A stretch of DNA of 64,000 bases from Mesorhizobium sp. M00.F.Ca.ET.216.01.1.1 (lineage in GTDB: Bacteria; Pseudomonadota; Alphaproteobacteria; Rhizobiales; Rhizobiaceae), in the NCBI RefSeq assembly GCF_004010325.2, contig NZ_SADR02000028.1, forward strand, positions 30,208 through 94,207, read 5' to 3'. The notes below the pieces were generated by a model, which worked only from the letters and a program-made list of their open reading frames with translations, ran no database searches and was not told where the DNA came from. Every line of letters starts with the position of its first letter. Positions within the stretch are counted from its first letter, which is position 1. Shown here in pieces: positions 18,078-26,930 of the stretch. Both the position numbers and the translations under genes were made by a program.

Positions 18078-18094
18078 CTGGCACGACATGTGCA
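18078..18094 (+). promoter_or_regulatory. Sigma-54 promoter of iscA-nifUSV-cysE-nifW
   Basis: CTGGCACGACATGTGCA: GG at 18080-18081 and GC at 18092-18093 are separated by exactly 10 bases. The leader to the ATG at 18138 would be about 33 bases. Confidence 0.88.
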
Positions 18095-18137
18095 TGGGCA
18101 CTTTCGAGTTCATCACGAGCCAAGGAGACATCATCTC

Positions 18138-18458
18138 ATGATCACTCTCACCGACAATGCCGCTGCCGCGGTGAAGACCGCGCTTTCGCGTGCCGACGAA
18201 CCGGCGCACGGCTTGCGGATCATGGTCGAGGCCGGCGGTTGCGCGGGGCTGAAATACTTGATGGGCCTGGAAACCGTCTCGCGCGAGGGTGACGCAGTCG
18301 TCGAGGCGGACGGCTTCAAGGTGTTCGTAGACGCCGGCTCCCAGCCCTACGTCGCGGGTATGACCGTCGATTTCGTCACCGGGCTCGAATCCTCTGGCTT
18401 CGTATTCGACAACCCGAATGCGCAGGACAAGTGCGCCTGCGGCAAGTCCTTCGGCTGA
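18138..18458 (+). CDS. iscA: Nif-type IscA/HesB Fe-S carrier
   Basis: 106 residues. An A-type Fe-S carrier with the three conserved cysteines: one in EAGGCAGLKY and two in the C-terminal DKCACGKSFG. The ATG follows AAGGAG. A-type carriers receive clusters from NifU and hand them to client proteins. It is the first gene after the sigma-54 promoter and precedes nifU by 26 bases, so it is the nif-dedicated paralogue (called iscAnif, hesB or iscN in relatives). Confidence 0.95.
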   Translation: MITLTDNAAAAVKTALSRADEPAHGLRIMVEAGGCAGLKYLMGLETVSREGDAVVEADGFKVFVDAGSQPYVAGMTVDFVTGLESSGFVFDNPNAQDKCACGKSFG

Positions 18459-18484
18459 GCTCGAAAACAGCGAGGAAAAGGGTC

Positions 18485-19477
18485 ATGTGGGACTATAGCG
18501 ACAAGGTCAAGGAATACTTCTTCAACCCGAAGAATGCCGGCGTTCTGGAAGCGGCCAACGCCGTCGGCGAGGTTGGCGCAATCTCTTGCGGCGATGCCCT
18601 CAAGCTGATGATGAGCATCGATCCGGACACCGACACGATCACCGCCGCGAAGTTCCAGACCTTCGGCTGCGGCTCGGCCATCGCCTCGTCTTCGGCGCTC
18701 ACCGAACTCATCACCGGCAAGACGCTTGAGGATGCGCTCCGGATCACCAACCAGGACATTGCGGACTTTCTCGGCGGCCTGCCGCCGGAGAAGATGCACT
18801 GCTCGGTGATGGGCTACGAGGCTCTGCAGGCAGCGATCGCCAACTACCGCGGCGAGGAATGGGCCGACGACCACGAGGAAGGCGCGCTCGTCTGCAAGTG
18901 CTTCGGCGTCGACGAAGGCATGATCGAGCGTGCTGTGCGGGTCAACAAGCTCACCACGGTCGAGCAGGTCACCAATTACACGAAGGCCGGCGGCGGCTGC
19001 CTCACCTGTTTCGAGACGATCGAGGAAGTGCTCGCCCGGGTCAACGCCACGATGGTCGGCGAAAGCCTGATCGCGGCCGAAGAAGCCTATAAGGCCGGCA
19101 GCACGGACAAATATGCGTTGAAGATCAAGACAAGGGCGAAGACGGCAGTTCCCGAACCTGCGGTCGTGTCGGGCCAGATGGACAGAACGCTACCACCCGC
19201 AGCTGTTCAATCCCCACGGCCAGAGGCTCCGGCAGGCCGGCAAATGACCACGCTGAAGAGAATCCGGCTGATCGAAACCGCCATCGACGGCATGCGCTCC
19301 ACCCTGCGCGCCGATGGCGGCGACTGCGAACTCATCGATGTCGACGGCGACCACGTCTACGTCAAGCTGTCGGGCGCCTGCACCGGCTGCCAACTGGCTT
19401 CCGTCACCATCAATGGCATGCGCCAGAAGCTGGTCGAGGCGACCGGCCTCGCCTTGCGTGTCCTTCCGGTCAGTTGA
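18485..19477 (+). CDS. nifU: NifU, Fe-S cluster scaffold
   Basis: 330 residues from ATG 18485, preceded by GAGGAAAAG. Three modules are visible: an IscU-like domain (about 1-125; Cys in ISCGDAL, FGCGSAIA and MHCSVMG), a central [2Fe-2S] domain (LVCKCFGVDE and GGGCLTCFETI, about 135-185) and a C-terminal Nfu domain (about 255-325; CTGCQLAS). It assembles [4Fe-4S] clusters for NifH, NifB and others using sulfur from NifS. A linker of about 60 residues separates the last two domains, slightly longer than usual. Confidence 0.97.
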   Translation: MWDYSDKVKEYFFNPKNAGVLEAANAVGEVGAISCGDALKLMMSIDPDTDTITAAKFQTFGCGSAIASSSALTELITGKTLEDALRITNQDIADFLGGLPPEKMHCSVMGYEALQAAIANYRGEEWADDHEEGALVCKCFGVDEGMIERAVRVNKLTTVEQVTNYTKAGGGCLTCFETIEEVLARVNATMVGESLIAAEEAYKAGSTDKYALKIKTRAKTAVPEPAVVSGQMDRTLPPAAVQSPRPEAPAGRQMTTLKRIRLIETAIDGMRSTLRADGGDCELIDVDGDHVYVKLSGACTGCQLASVTINGMRQKLVEATGLALRVLPVS

Positions 19478-19489
19478 GGGGTTGGATTT

Positions 19490-20692
19490 ATGAGACCCGT
19501 CTATCTCGATAACAACGCCACCACCCGCGTCGATCCTGACGTCGTGCAGGCGATGCTTCCGTTCTTCACCGACCACTTCGGCAACCCGTCGTCGATACAT
19601 GCCTTCGGCGCCTCCGTCGGCGCCGCGGTGAAGACCGCGCGTCGACAATTGCAGGCGCTGATCGGCGCGGAATTCGACCATGAGGTCGTCTTCACCTCGG
19701 GCGGCACGGAGAGCGACAATGCGGCGATCCTTTCAGCCCTCGAGGTGATGCCGGACCGCACCGAGATCGTCACCTCCGCAGTCGAGCATCCGGCGGTGTT
19801 GTCGCTCTGCGCCGACCTTGAAAAACGGCGCGGCATCACGGTCCACAGGATCCCTGTAGACCGCCACGGCCGGCTCGACCTCGAGGCTTACCGGGCGGCG
19901 CTGTCCTCGCGCGTGGCCATCGTCTCGATCATGTGGGCCAACAATGAGACCGGCACGATCTTCCCCGTCGCCGAACTCGCCGAGTTGGCCAAGGAAGCAG
20001 GCGCGCTCTTCCACACGGACGCCGTGCAGGCAGTCGGCAAGCTTCCGATCGATCTGAGGTCGACCGCGATCGACATGCTGTCGCTTTCGGGCCACAAATT
20101 GCACGCACCCAAAGGGATCGGCGCGCTCTATGTGAAGCGCGGCGTGCGCTTCCGCTCCCAGATCAAGGGCGGGCATCAGGAGCGCGCCCGCCGCGCGGGC
20201 ACTGAAAACACGCCCGGCATCGTCGGGCTCGGCAAGGCGGCCGAACTCGCCATGAAATTCATGGACGACGAGAACACGCGCGTCAAAACCCTGCGCGACC
20301 GTTTGGAGAAAGGCCTTCTCCAGGCGATCCCAAACGCCTTCGTCACCGGCGACCCGCGCGAGAGGCTGCCGAACACCGCCAACATAGCGTTCGAATACAT
20401 CGAAGGCGAAGGCATGCTGCTTCTCCTCAACCGCGAGGGCATCGCTTGCTCTTCCGGCTCCGCCTGCACCTCCGGATCGCTGGAACCGAGCCATGTCCTG
20501 AGGGCCATGGACATCCCTTACACCGCCGCGCATGGAGCCATCCGTTTTTCCTTCTCACGCGACAATTGCGAGGACGACGTCGATCGCGTGCTCGAGGTGA
20601 TGCCGGGGATCGTCGAAAAGCTGCGTGAACTCTCGCCGTTCTGGGCTGGCGTGGGGGAAGCGCCGAAGACCTTCAATCCTGTTTACGCATGA
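19490..20692 (+). CDS. nifS: NifS, cysteine desulfurase
   Basis: 400 residues. PLP lysine in SLSGHKLHAPKGIGALY and catalytic Cys in IACSSGSACTSGSLEPSH identify a group I cysteine desulfurase; start YLDNNATTRVD is canonical. It supplies sulfur to NifU for nitrogenase clusters and for NifB-co. The ATG is 12 bases after nifU's stop, with a GAGGGG ribosome site, and the gene is followed by nifV. Length is typical. Confidence 0.97.
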   Translation: MRPVYLDNNATTRVDPDVVQAMLPFFTDHFGNPSSIHAFGASVGAAVKTARRQLQALIGAEFDHEVVFTSGGTESDNAAILSALEVMPDRTEIVTSAVEHPAVLSLCADLEKRRGITVHRIPVDRHGRLDLEAYRAALSSRVAIVSIMWANNETGTIFPVAELAELAKEAGALFHTDAVQAVGKLPIDLRSTAIDMLSLSGHKLHAPKGIGALYVKRGVRFRSQIKGGHQERARRAGTENTPGIVGLGKAAELAMKFMDDENTRVKTLRDRLEKGLLQAIPNAFVTGDPRERLPNTANIAFEYIEGEGMLLLLNREGIACSSGSACTSGSLEPSHVLRAMDIPYTAAHGAIRFSFSRDNCEDDVDRVLEVMPGIVEKLRELSPFWAGVGEAPKTFNPVYA

Positions 20693-20717
20693 CGGACAGG
20701 CGAGGCGGCGGTCGATC

Positions 20718-21887
20718 ATGAAGCATCCCGTTTTTCTCAACGACACGACATTGCGCGACGGCGAGCAGGCGCCGGGCGTCGCTTTCACCGTGTCGGAAAA
20801 GCTGAGAATTGCCGAGGCGCTCGCCGCCGCCGGCGTCCCCGAGATCGAGATCGGCACGCCGGCGATGGGGCCTGAAGAGATCGAAGCGATCCGCGCTGTG
20901 GTTGCCCTGCGTCTTCCCACCCGGCTGATGGCGTGGTGCCGCATGACCGAGCGGGATCTCGAAGCGGCGATCCGCAGCGGTGTCACCGCCGTCAACCTGT
21001 CGCTGCCGGCATCGGACATCCAGCTTGCCGCCAAACTCGGCCTCGACCGTGTTGCGGCGCTTGAGATCATCGAGCGGATGGTCGGCCGCGCTGCCATACT
21101 TGGGCTTTTCGTTGCAGTCGGCTGCGAAGACGCCTCGCGGGCCGACCGCGGCCACCTTGCCCATGTGATCGAAACAGCCGCACGCGCCGGTGCCAGCCGC
21201 GTCAGGCTGGCCGACACTGTCAGCGTCCTCGATCCTTTCTCGACCTTCGAATTGGTGTCCTTTCTCGCCGCGGCGTCCCCCATCGATCTCGAATTCCATG
21301 CGCATAACGATCTGGGACTTGCGACCGCCAACACGCTGGCCGCAATCCGCGCCGGAGCCAATCATGCCTCCGTCACCGTCGGCGGGCTCGGCGAACGCGC
21401 CGGCAACGCCGCACTCGAAGAGGTCGCGGTTGCGCTATCGGTCCTCGATCACATCGATACCGGCATCGACCTTACCGCCCTCCCCAATCTCGCCGGCCAG
21501 ATAGCGCGAGCCGCTTGCCGGCCGACAGCAGCCATCAAGCCGATTGTTGGCGCGGAGGTCTTCACCCATGAGTCCGGCATCCATGTTGCGGGACTCCTCG
21601 CGGACACGCGTACCTATCAAGGGCTCGATCCAGCCCTCGTCGGGCGCTGCCACCACATCGTCATCGGCAAGCACTCCGGAGCCACGGCAATTGCTCATCT
21701 CCTGGGCGAGAGCGGCCGCAGGCTCGATCCGGAACTGGCCGCAGCGACCGTCGCGCGAGTTCGGCGGAGGGCAGTGGAAACGAAGTCGACCATCACCGCG
21801 GCCGAGCTGGTCGATCTTTACGAAGGGCTACACGACCAAAACGCAGCCCGAACCCTGGAAATGGCCGGAAGTCTGGAAATGGAATGA
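20718..21887 (+). CDS. nifV: NifV, homocitrate synthase
   Basis: 389 residues from ATG 20718 (GGCGGTCGATC ahead). FLNDTTLRDGEQAPGVAF, the metal-binding HAHNDLGLATANT and the loop VGGLGERAGNAALEEV identify the 2-isopropylmalate/homocitrate synthase family; placement between nifS and cysE makes it NifV, which condenses acetyl-CoA with 2-oxoglutarate to homocitrate, the organic ligand of FeMo-co. Most legume symbionts lack nifV and depend on plant homocitrate, so its presence argues for nitrogen fixation in the free-living state. Confidence 0.96.
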   Translation: MKHPVFLNDTTLRDGEQAPGVAFTVSEKLRIAEALAAAGVPEIEIGTPAMGPEEIEAIRAVVALRLPTRLMAWCRMTERDLEAAIRSGVTAVNLSLPASDIQLAAKLGLDRVAALEIIERMVGRAAILGLFVAVGCEDASRADRGHLAHVIETAARAGASRVRLADTVSVLDPFSTFELVSFLAAASPIDLEFHAHNDLGLATANTLAAIRAGANHASVTVGGLGERAGNAALEEVAVALSVLDHIDTGIDLTALPNLAGQIARAACRPTAAIKPIVGAEVFTHESGIHVAGLLADTRTYQGLDPALVGRCHHIVIGKHSGATAIAHLLGESGRRLDPELAAATVARVRRRAVETKSTITAAELVDLYEGLHDQNAARTLEMAGSLEME

Positions 21888-22696
21888 GGCTGGCGATGTC
21901 GTTCATAATCGATAGCCCCACGCCCAAGGCAATGCGCGTCCAGGCCGTTCGTCCTTCGCCGATGGCGATGATCCGCGAGGATATCAGCTGCGTGAAGGCG
22001 CGCGATCCGGCCGCGCGAGGCACATTCGAGATCGTGCTCACCTATCCCGGCGTCCATGCCGTCGTCGGACACCGGATAGCCAATCGCATGTGGCGACGTG
22101 GCTTCCGCTTTCCGGCGCGGTTTCTGTCCTGGGCCGTGCGCTTCGCAACGAATGTCGACATTCATCCGGGCGCGACCATCGGCCAGCGTTTCTTCATCGA
22201 CCACGGAGCCGGTGTCGTCATCGGTGAAACAGCCGAGATCGGCAACGATGTCACGCTCTATCACGGCGTCACCCTTGGCGGCACGTCATGGGCGCCGGGG
22301 AAGCGTCATCCCACGCTCGACAACGGCGTCATCATCGGCGCCGGTGCCAAGATCCTGGGCGCCATCACGGTTGGCGCCGGCTGCCGCGTCGGCGCCAATG
22401 CGGTGGTGATCGAGGATGTGCCCCCTGGCATGACGGTGGTCGGCATACCCGGTCGCATCATCCGCCCGGCCGGCGAACGGCGCCGGCTCGTCCATGGCCG
22501 GATCGATCTCGACCATCATCTGATGCCCGACCCGGTCGGTGACGCCATCGCCGAGCTGGTCGACCGCATCTCGTTTCTCGAACTGCGTATCGGCCGGCTG
22601 CAGCGTCAGCTTGCTGCGAACGCACCCGCCAGCTCGCACGCCAAGCAAGACACCGCCGCGACCACGGAAATCGACCAACAAAGGGAAATGCAATGA
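21884..22696 (+). CDS. cysE: Nif-type serine O-acetyltransferase
   Basis: 270 residues from an ATG that overlaps nifV's stop (ATGA); later Met codons (21896, or the MIREDISCVKARDPAARG Met) are possible starts and the last matches short family members. The left-handed beta-helix repeats and acetyl-CoA loop (DIHPGATIGQRFFIDHGAGV, GETAEIGNDVTLYHGVTLGG, VPPGMTVVGIPGRII) mark CysE. It makes O-acetylserine for extra cysteine, the sulfur source of NifS. The C-terminal 60 residues are predicted helical with a QRQLAANAP tail and are poorly conserved. Confidence 0.95.
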   Translation: MRLAMSFIIDSPTPKAMRVQAVRPSPMAMIREDISCVKARDPAARGTFEIVLTYPGVHAVVGHRIANRMWRRGFRFPARFLSWAVRFATNVDIHPGATIGQRFFIDHGAGVVIGETAEIGNDVTLYHGVTLGGTSWAPGKRHPTLDNGVIIGAGAKILGAITVGAGCRVGANAVVIEDVPPGMTVVGIPGRIIRPAGERRRLVHGRIDLDHHLMPDPVGDAIAELVDRISFLELRIGRLQRQLAANAPASSHAKQDTAATTEIDQQREMQ

Positions 22697-23076
22697 GCAA
22701 TTGTTCGGCTGAGAGCCGCCCCATCGACGTCACCGATATCCTCGCGCGGCTGAAGGGTCTGTCGGCCGCGGAAGATTTCTTCACCGCGCTCGGCGTCGCC
22801 TCCGATCCGAAGGTGCTCAATGTTTCTCGCCTCCACATCCTGAAGCGGATGGGCCAGTACCTTGCCGAGGAGGACTTTTCAGAGCTTCCCGACAGAGTGA
22901 TCGCGGCGCGCTCGCGAGCGACGCTCGAACGCGCCTATGAGGATTTTGCAAGCTCCTCGCCGCTTGCGCAGCGGGTTTTCAAGGTCCTGAAGGATCACGA
23001 TCCAGATAAGCCGGCCGCGTCGCGCCGGGCTTTCGTGCCGTTCGAGTCCATCTTCAAACCGTCGGGGCAGGAATGA
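22693..23076 (+). CDS. nifW: NifW, nitrogenase protective protein
   Basis: 127 residues; its ATG overlaps the cysE stop. DILARLKGLSAAEDFFTALG and RLHILKRMGQYL are typical NifW blocks. NifW binds immature MoFe protein and helps maturation or oxygen tolerance. Last gene of the operon that begins at 18138; 179 bases with a new NifA site and promoter separate it from fixA. Confidence 0.95.
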   Translation: MSNCSAESRPIDVTDILARLKGLSAAEDFFTALGVASDPKVLNVSRLHILKRMGQYLAEEDFSELPDRVIAARSRATLERAYEDFASSSPLAQRVFKVLKDHDPDKPAASRRAFVPFESIFKPSGQE

Positions 23077-23101
23077 GAGCGGCAGGGTTGCTACCCGACA
23101 A

Positions 23102-23117
23102 TGTCGAGAAGCCGACA
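23102..23117. promoter_or_regulatory. NifA upstream activator site for fixABCX
   Basis: TGTCGAGAAGCCGACA matches TGT-N10-ACA and the extended TGTCG-N6-CGACA form. The preceding CCCGACAATGTCG (23095 on) forms an overlapping palindrome also present at the nifB site. It lies 76 bases from the -24 element. Confidence 0.87.
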
Positions 23118-23190
23118 AACCTCGTTAGGGCACCGCGATGTTCAATTAGAAAATGCCCAAATTTCAAATGGATAGGAAAGCCCGCAACGG

Positions 23191-23207
23191 TTGGCACGAT
23201 TGATGCG
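23191..23207 (+). promoter_or_regulatory. Sigma-54 promoter of fixABCX
   Basis: TTGGCACGATTGATGCG: GG at 23193-23194 and GC at 23205-23206, 10 bases apart. The leader to the fixA ATG would be about 38 bases. Confidence 0.9.
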
Positions 23208-23255
23208 TAGAAGAAAGCGGGCAAGCCCGATCGAACAGGAGCCTGAGAGACCGCC

Positions 23256-24107
23256 ATGCACATCGTGATCTGTATCAAGCAGGTGCCAGACTCCGCGCAT
23301 ATCCGGGTTCACCCGGTGACCAACACAATCATGCGGCAGGGTGTGCCGACGATCATCAATCCCTATGATCTGTTCGCCCTCGAGGAAGCGCTGAGGCTGC
23401 GCGACGTCCATGGCGGCGAGATCACCGTGCTCACCATGGGGCCGCCGATGGCCGAGGACGCCTTGCGCAAGGCCCTCACTTACGGTGCTGACCGCGCGGT
23501 GCTCCTGACCGACCGCTACTTTGCCGGCTCCGACACGCTGGCGACGTCCTTCGCCTTGTCCCAGGCAATTGCCAAGATAGGCGAAACCTTCGGCAAGCCC
23601 GACATCGTCTTCACGGGCAAGCAGACGATCGACGGCGACACGGCCCAAGTCGGTCCCGGCATCGCCAAGCGCCTTGATCTCGTCCAGCTCACTTATGTCG
23701 CCAAGATCGGCGTGGTCGATTTCGAGGCGCGCGAAATCGCGGTGGAGCGCCGCTCGGAAGGCGGCACGCAGATGCTGAAGAGCAAGCTCCCCTGCCTTGT
23801 CACCATGCTGGAAGGCACCAACGAGATCCGCCGCGGTATGCTCGACGATGCCTTGCGCGCGGCACGCAGTGAGATCGTCAAATGGAGCGCCACCGACGCC
23901 GGCATAGAAGACCTGATGAAGTGCGGCCTGCGCGGCTCGCCGACAGTCGTAAAGCGCGTTTTCGCCCCGACTGCACGCGCGGAAAAGGCCGCGCGGATCG
24001 ACACCACCGACAAGTCGCCCCGCGATCTCGCCGACGAACTGATAGCCGAAATCTTCACCCGGCAACCTTCGATGGAACACGAACTCGCTTTTAACGGCGG
24101 TGCGTGA
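23256..24107 (+). CDS. fixA: FixA, electron-bifurcating ETF beta subunit
   Basis: 283 residues of the electron-transfer flavoprotein beta family; MHIVICIKQVPDSAHIRVHP and TMGPPMAEDALRKALTYGAD are typical of FixA. With FixB it binds the flavins of the FixABCX complex, which bifurcates electrons from NADH to ubiquinone and to ferredoxin/flavodoxin for nitrogenase. First gene after the sigma-54 promoter; fixB starts 16 bases after its stop. It is not housekeeping EtfB, judging by the sequence and the fixBCX context. Confidence 0.97.
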   Translation: MHIVICIKQVPDSAHIRVHPVTNTIMRQGVPTIINPYDLFALEEALRLRDVHGGEITVLTMGPPMAEDALRKALTYGADRAVLLTDRYFAGSDTLATSFALSQAIAKIGETFGKPDIVFTGKQTIDGDTAQVGPGIAKRLDLVQLTYVAKIGVVDFEAREIAVERRSEGGTQMLKSKLPCLVTMLEGTNEIRRGMLDDALRAARSEIVKWSATDAGIEDLMKCGLRGSPTVVKRVFAPTARAEKAARIDTTDKSPRDLADELIAEIFTRQPSMEHELAFNGGA

Positions 24108-24123
24108 CGACAAGGAGCAGACG

Positions 24124-25233
24124 ATGTCGACCGTGAACCAAGCAACCCCGCCTCCCGCCGCCGCCCGCGCCGCCATGAAGAAGGAGTTGCCCGAGCACTT
24201 CAAGGGTTACAAACACGTCTGGGTGTTCATGGAATTGGAGCGTGGCCAGGTCCATCCCGTCTCGTTCGAGCTTCTGGGAGAAGGCCGCAAGCTTGCCGAC
24301 AAGCTCGGCGTCGAGCTTGCAGGCGTTGTGGTCGGGCCGCCCGGAGAGGCGACGTGGCACGCCGTCGCCGAGGCCTTCGCCTACGGCGCCGATCTCGCCT
24401 ACATCATCGAGGACCCGCTTCTATCGGATTATCGCAACGAGCCCTTCACCAAGGCGATGACGGATCTGGTCAACAGCTACAAGCCAGAGATCCTGCTTCT
24501 TGGTGCGACCACGCTTGGTCGCGACCTCGCCGGCTCCGTCGCGACGACCTTGCTGACAGGGCTTACCGCCGATTGCACCGAACTCGACGTCGATGCCGAT
24601 GGTTCGCTTGCTGCGACACGGCCGACTTTCGGCGGGTCCCTGCTGTGCACGATCTACACGCTCAACTACCGGCCGCAAATGGCCACCGTACGTCCGCGTG
24701 TGATGTCGATGCCGAAACGGGTCGAAAGGCCGGTCGGCCGGATCATTCCCCACAAGCTGTCGATGGTCGAGGAGGACATCGTCACCAAAATCCTCGGTTT
24801 CCTGCCCGATGGCCAATCGGCAAAGGCCAATCTTGCCTATGCCGATGTTGTGGTGGCGGGCGGTCTTGGTCTCGGTGCGGTGGAAAACCTGCAATTGGTG
24901 AAGAATCTCGCCCAGTCGATCGGCGCCGAATATGGCTGCTCGCGCCCGCTGGTGCAGAAAGGCTGGATGCCGGCTGACAGGCAGATCGGCCAGACCGGCA
25001 AGACCATCCGGCCGAAGCTCTACATCGCCGCGGGCATCTCCGGTGCCATCCAGCATCGGGTCGGTGTCGAGGGGGCTGACCTGATCGTCGCCATCAACAC
25101 CGATCCGAATGCCCCGATTTTCGACTTCGCCCATGTCGGCATCGTCAGCGATGCGATCCGGCTTCTGCCGGCGCTGACAGAAGCCTTCATGCGGCGGCTG
25201 TCGCCACACAATCGCGACAAGCTCGCCAGCTGA
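24124..25233 (+). CDS. fixB: FixB, electron-bifurcating ETF alpha subunit
   Basis: 369 residues from ATG 24124 with AAGGAGCAG ahead. The C-terminal FAD domain of ETF alpha is clear: VVAGGLGLGAVENLQLVKNL, the GQTGKTIRPKLYIAAGISG loop and INTDPNAPIFDFAHVGIVSD. The N-terminal NifH-interacting name of older literature is not implied. It pairs with FixA. Length is the usual size for FixB, longer than housekeeping EtfA. Confidence 0.97.
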   Translation: MSTVNQATPPPAAARAAMKKELPEHFKGYKHVWVFMELERGQVHPVSFELLGEGRKLADKLGVELAGVVVGPPGEATWHAVAEAFAYGADLAYIIEDPLLSDYRNEPFTKAMTDLVNSYKPEILLLGATTLGRDLAGSVATTLLTGLTADCTELDVDADGSLAATRPTFGGSLLCTIYTLNYRPQMATVRPRVMSMPKRVERPVGRIIPHKLSMVEEDIVTKILGFLPDGQSAKANLAYADVVVAGGLGLGAVENLQLVKNLAQSIGAEYGCSRPLVQKGWMPADRQIGQTGKTIRPKLYIAAGISGAIQHRVGVEGADLIVAINTDPNAPIFDFAHVGIVSDAIRLLPALTEAFMRRLSPHNRDKLAS

Positions 25234-25244
25234 CGGAGACGGTC

Positions 25245-26552
25245 ATGATCGAGGAGAAGTTCGACGCTATCGTCATCGGGGCCGGCATGTCCGGCAATGC
25301 CGCCGCCTATACCATGGCAAGCCGCGGCATGAAGGTGCTGCAGCTGGAGCGCGGCGAATATCCCGGCTCCAAAAACGTCCAGGGCGCCATCATGTACGCC
25401 GACATGCTGGAGAAGATCATCCCGGATTTCCGCGACGACGCGCCACTCGAGCGGCATCTGGTCGAGCAGCGCTTCTGGATGATGGACGACACGTCCCACA
25501 CCGGTATGCATTACCGGTCGGACGACTTCAACGAGGCGAAGCCCAACCGCTACACGATCATCCGCGCCCAGTTTGACAAGTGGTTCTCGCGCAAGGTGCG
25601 TGCGGCCGGTGCGACGGTGCTGTGCGAAACCACCGTGACCGAACTCGCCCACGACACAAGCGGTAAGGTGATCGGCGTTCGCACCGACCGCACGGGCGGC
25701 GTCATCTTCGCGGATGTTGTTGTACTTGCCGAGGGCGTCAACGGATTGCTCGGCACCCGCGCCGAACTGCGCGAGATGCCGAAGCCGGAGACTGTCGCGC
25801 TCGCCGTCAAGGAAATGCATTTCCTGCCGGAAGAGGTCATCGACCAGCGTTTCGGGCTCAAAGGGGACGAAGGCTGCGTGATCGAGGCGGCCGGCACCAT
25901 CTCGCGCGGCATGACCGGGCTCGCCTTCCTCTACACCAACAAGGAGTCGATCTCGCTCGGCATCGGCTGTCTCGTGTCCGATTTCGCCGCCAAGATGGAA
26001 AGTCCCTACGTCCTCCTCGACATGTTCAAGAACCATCCGTCGGTTCGGCCGCTGATCAAAGGTTCGGAGGTCAAGGAATACGCCGCGCATCTCATTCCCG
26101 AGGGCGGCTACAAGGCAATCCCGCAACTCTTCGGCGACGGCTGGGTCGTGGTCGGCGATGCCGCGCAATTGAACAACGCGGTCCACCGCGAAGGTTCCAA
26201 TCTCGCCATGACCTCCGGCCGGATCGCGGGCGAGGCGATCTTCCAGGTCAAGAGCCGCAGGGATCCGATGACGAGGGAGAACCTCGCGCTTTACAAAACC
26301 ATGCTGGACAATTCCTTCATCGTGAAGGACCTGAAAAAATACAAGGACATGCCCGCGCTGTTGCACACCAATTCCCAGCATTTCTTCAAGACCTATCCGC
26401 AGTTGATGTCGCAGGCTGCGCAGAACTTCATGCGCGTCGACGGCACGCCGAAGATCGACAAGGAGAAGGCGACCACGGCTGCGTTCATCAGGGCTCGTTC
26501 GCGCTGGGGATTGGTCAGCGACGCCGTCCGATTGGCTTTCGCCTGGCGCTGA
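25245..26552 (+). CDS. fixC: FixC, flavoprotein quinone oxidoreductase of FixABCX
   Basis: 435 residues. N-terminal FAD-binding motif VIGAGMSGNAAAYTMASRG; the region GDGWVVVGDAAQLNNAVHRE is the second FAD site of the ETF-quinone oxidoreductase family. FixC receives the high-potential electrons and passes them to ubiquinone, while FixX supports the branch to ferredoxin. The ATG is 12 bases after the fixB stop. Membrane association is expected through a surface, not a membrane helix. Confidence 0.97.
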   Translation: MIEEKFDAIVIGAGMSGNAAAYTMASRGMKVLQLERGEYPGSKNVQGAIMYADMLEKIIPDFRDDAPLERHLVEQRFWMMDDTSHTGMHYRSDDFNEAKPNRYTIIRAQFDKWFSRKVRAAGATVLCETTVTELAHDTSGKVIGVRTDRTGGVIFADVVVLAEGVNGLLGTRAELREMPKPETVALAVKEMHFLPEEVIDQRFGLKGDEGCVIEAAGTISRGMTGLAFLYTNKESISLGIGCLVSDFAAKMESPYVLLDMFKNHPSVRPLIKGSEVKEYAAHLIPEGGYKAIPQLFGDGWVVVGDAAQLNNAVHREGSNLAMTSGRIAGEAIFQVKSRRDPMTRENLALYKTMLDNSFIVKDLKKYKDMPALLHTNSQHFFKTYPQLMSQAAQNFMRVDGTPKIDKEKATTAAFIRARSRWGLVSDAVRLAFAWR

Positions 26553-26566
26553 GAAGGAGAAATGAG

Positions 26567-26866
26567 ATGACAATTGCAGTGACCGAACCACGCGTCGAGG
26601 ACAAACTCTACCAGAACCGCTACCTGGTCGATGCCGGGCGGCCGCACATCAAGGTGCGGCCGCACGTGACGCCGAGCGCCAACCTGCTCGCGCTGACCCG
26701 CGTCTGCCCGGCCAAGTGTTACGAGGAAAACGACAAGGGTCAGGTCGAGATCACCGCCGACGGCTGCATGGAATGCGGTACCTGCCGGGTGCTGTGCGAG
26801 GCCAGTGGCGAGATCGAATGGAACTATCCGCGCGGCGGCTTCGGCGTCCTTTTCAAGTTCGGATGA
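26567..26866 (+). CDS. fixX: FixX, ferredoxin-like subunit
   Basis: 99 residues. VCPAKCYEEN and GCMECGTCRVLCEASG carry the cysteines of the cluster site, and the C-terminus IEWNYPRGGFGVLFKFG is the hallmark of FixX. It completes the bifurcating complex. GAAGGAG precedes the ATG; the start is 14 bases after fixC. Confidence 0.97.
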   Translation: MTIAVTEPRVEDKLYQNRYLVDAGRPHIKVRPHVTPSANLLALTRVCPAKCYEENDKGQVEITADGCMECGTCRVLCEASGEIEWNYPRGGFGVLFKFG

Positions 26867-26930
26867 CCGGCCCGGGCGCGCCATTTCGAAGACGCAAACC
26901 TGCACAAGCACAGCAACAGGAGACAGAGCG

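Noticed and set aside
25020..26591. Long minus-strand frame opposite fixC
   Set aside because: Shadow of fixB/fixC; composition is typical of antisense frames in high-GC genes.
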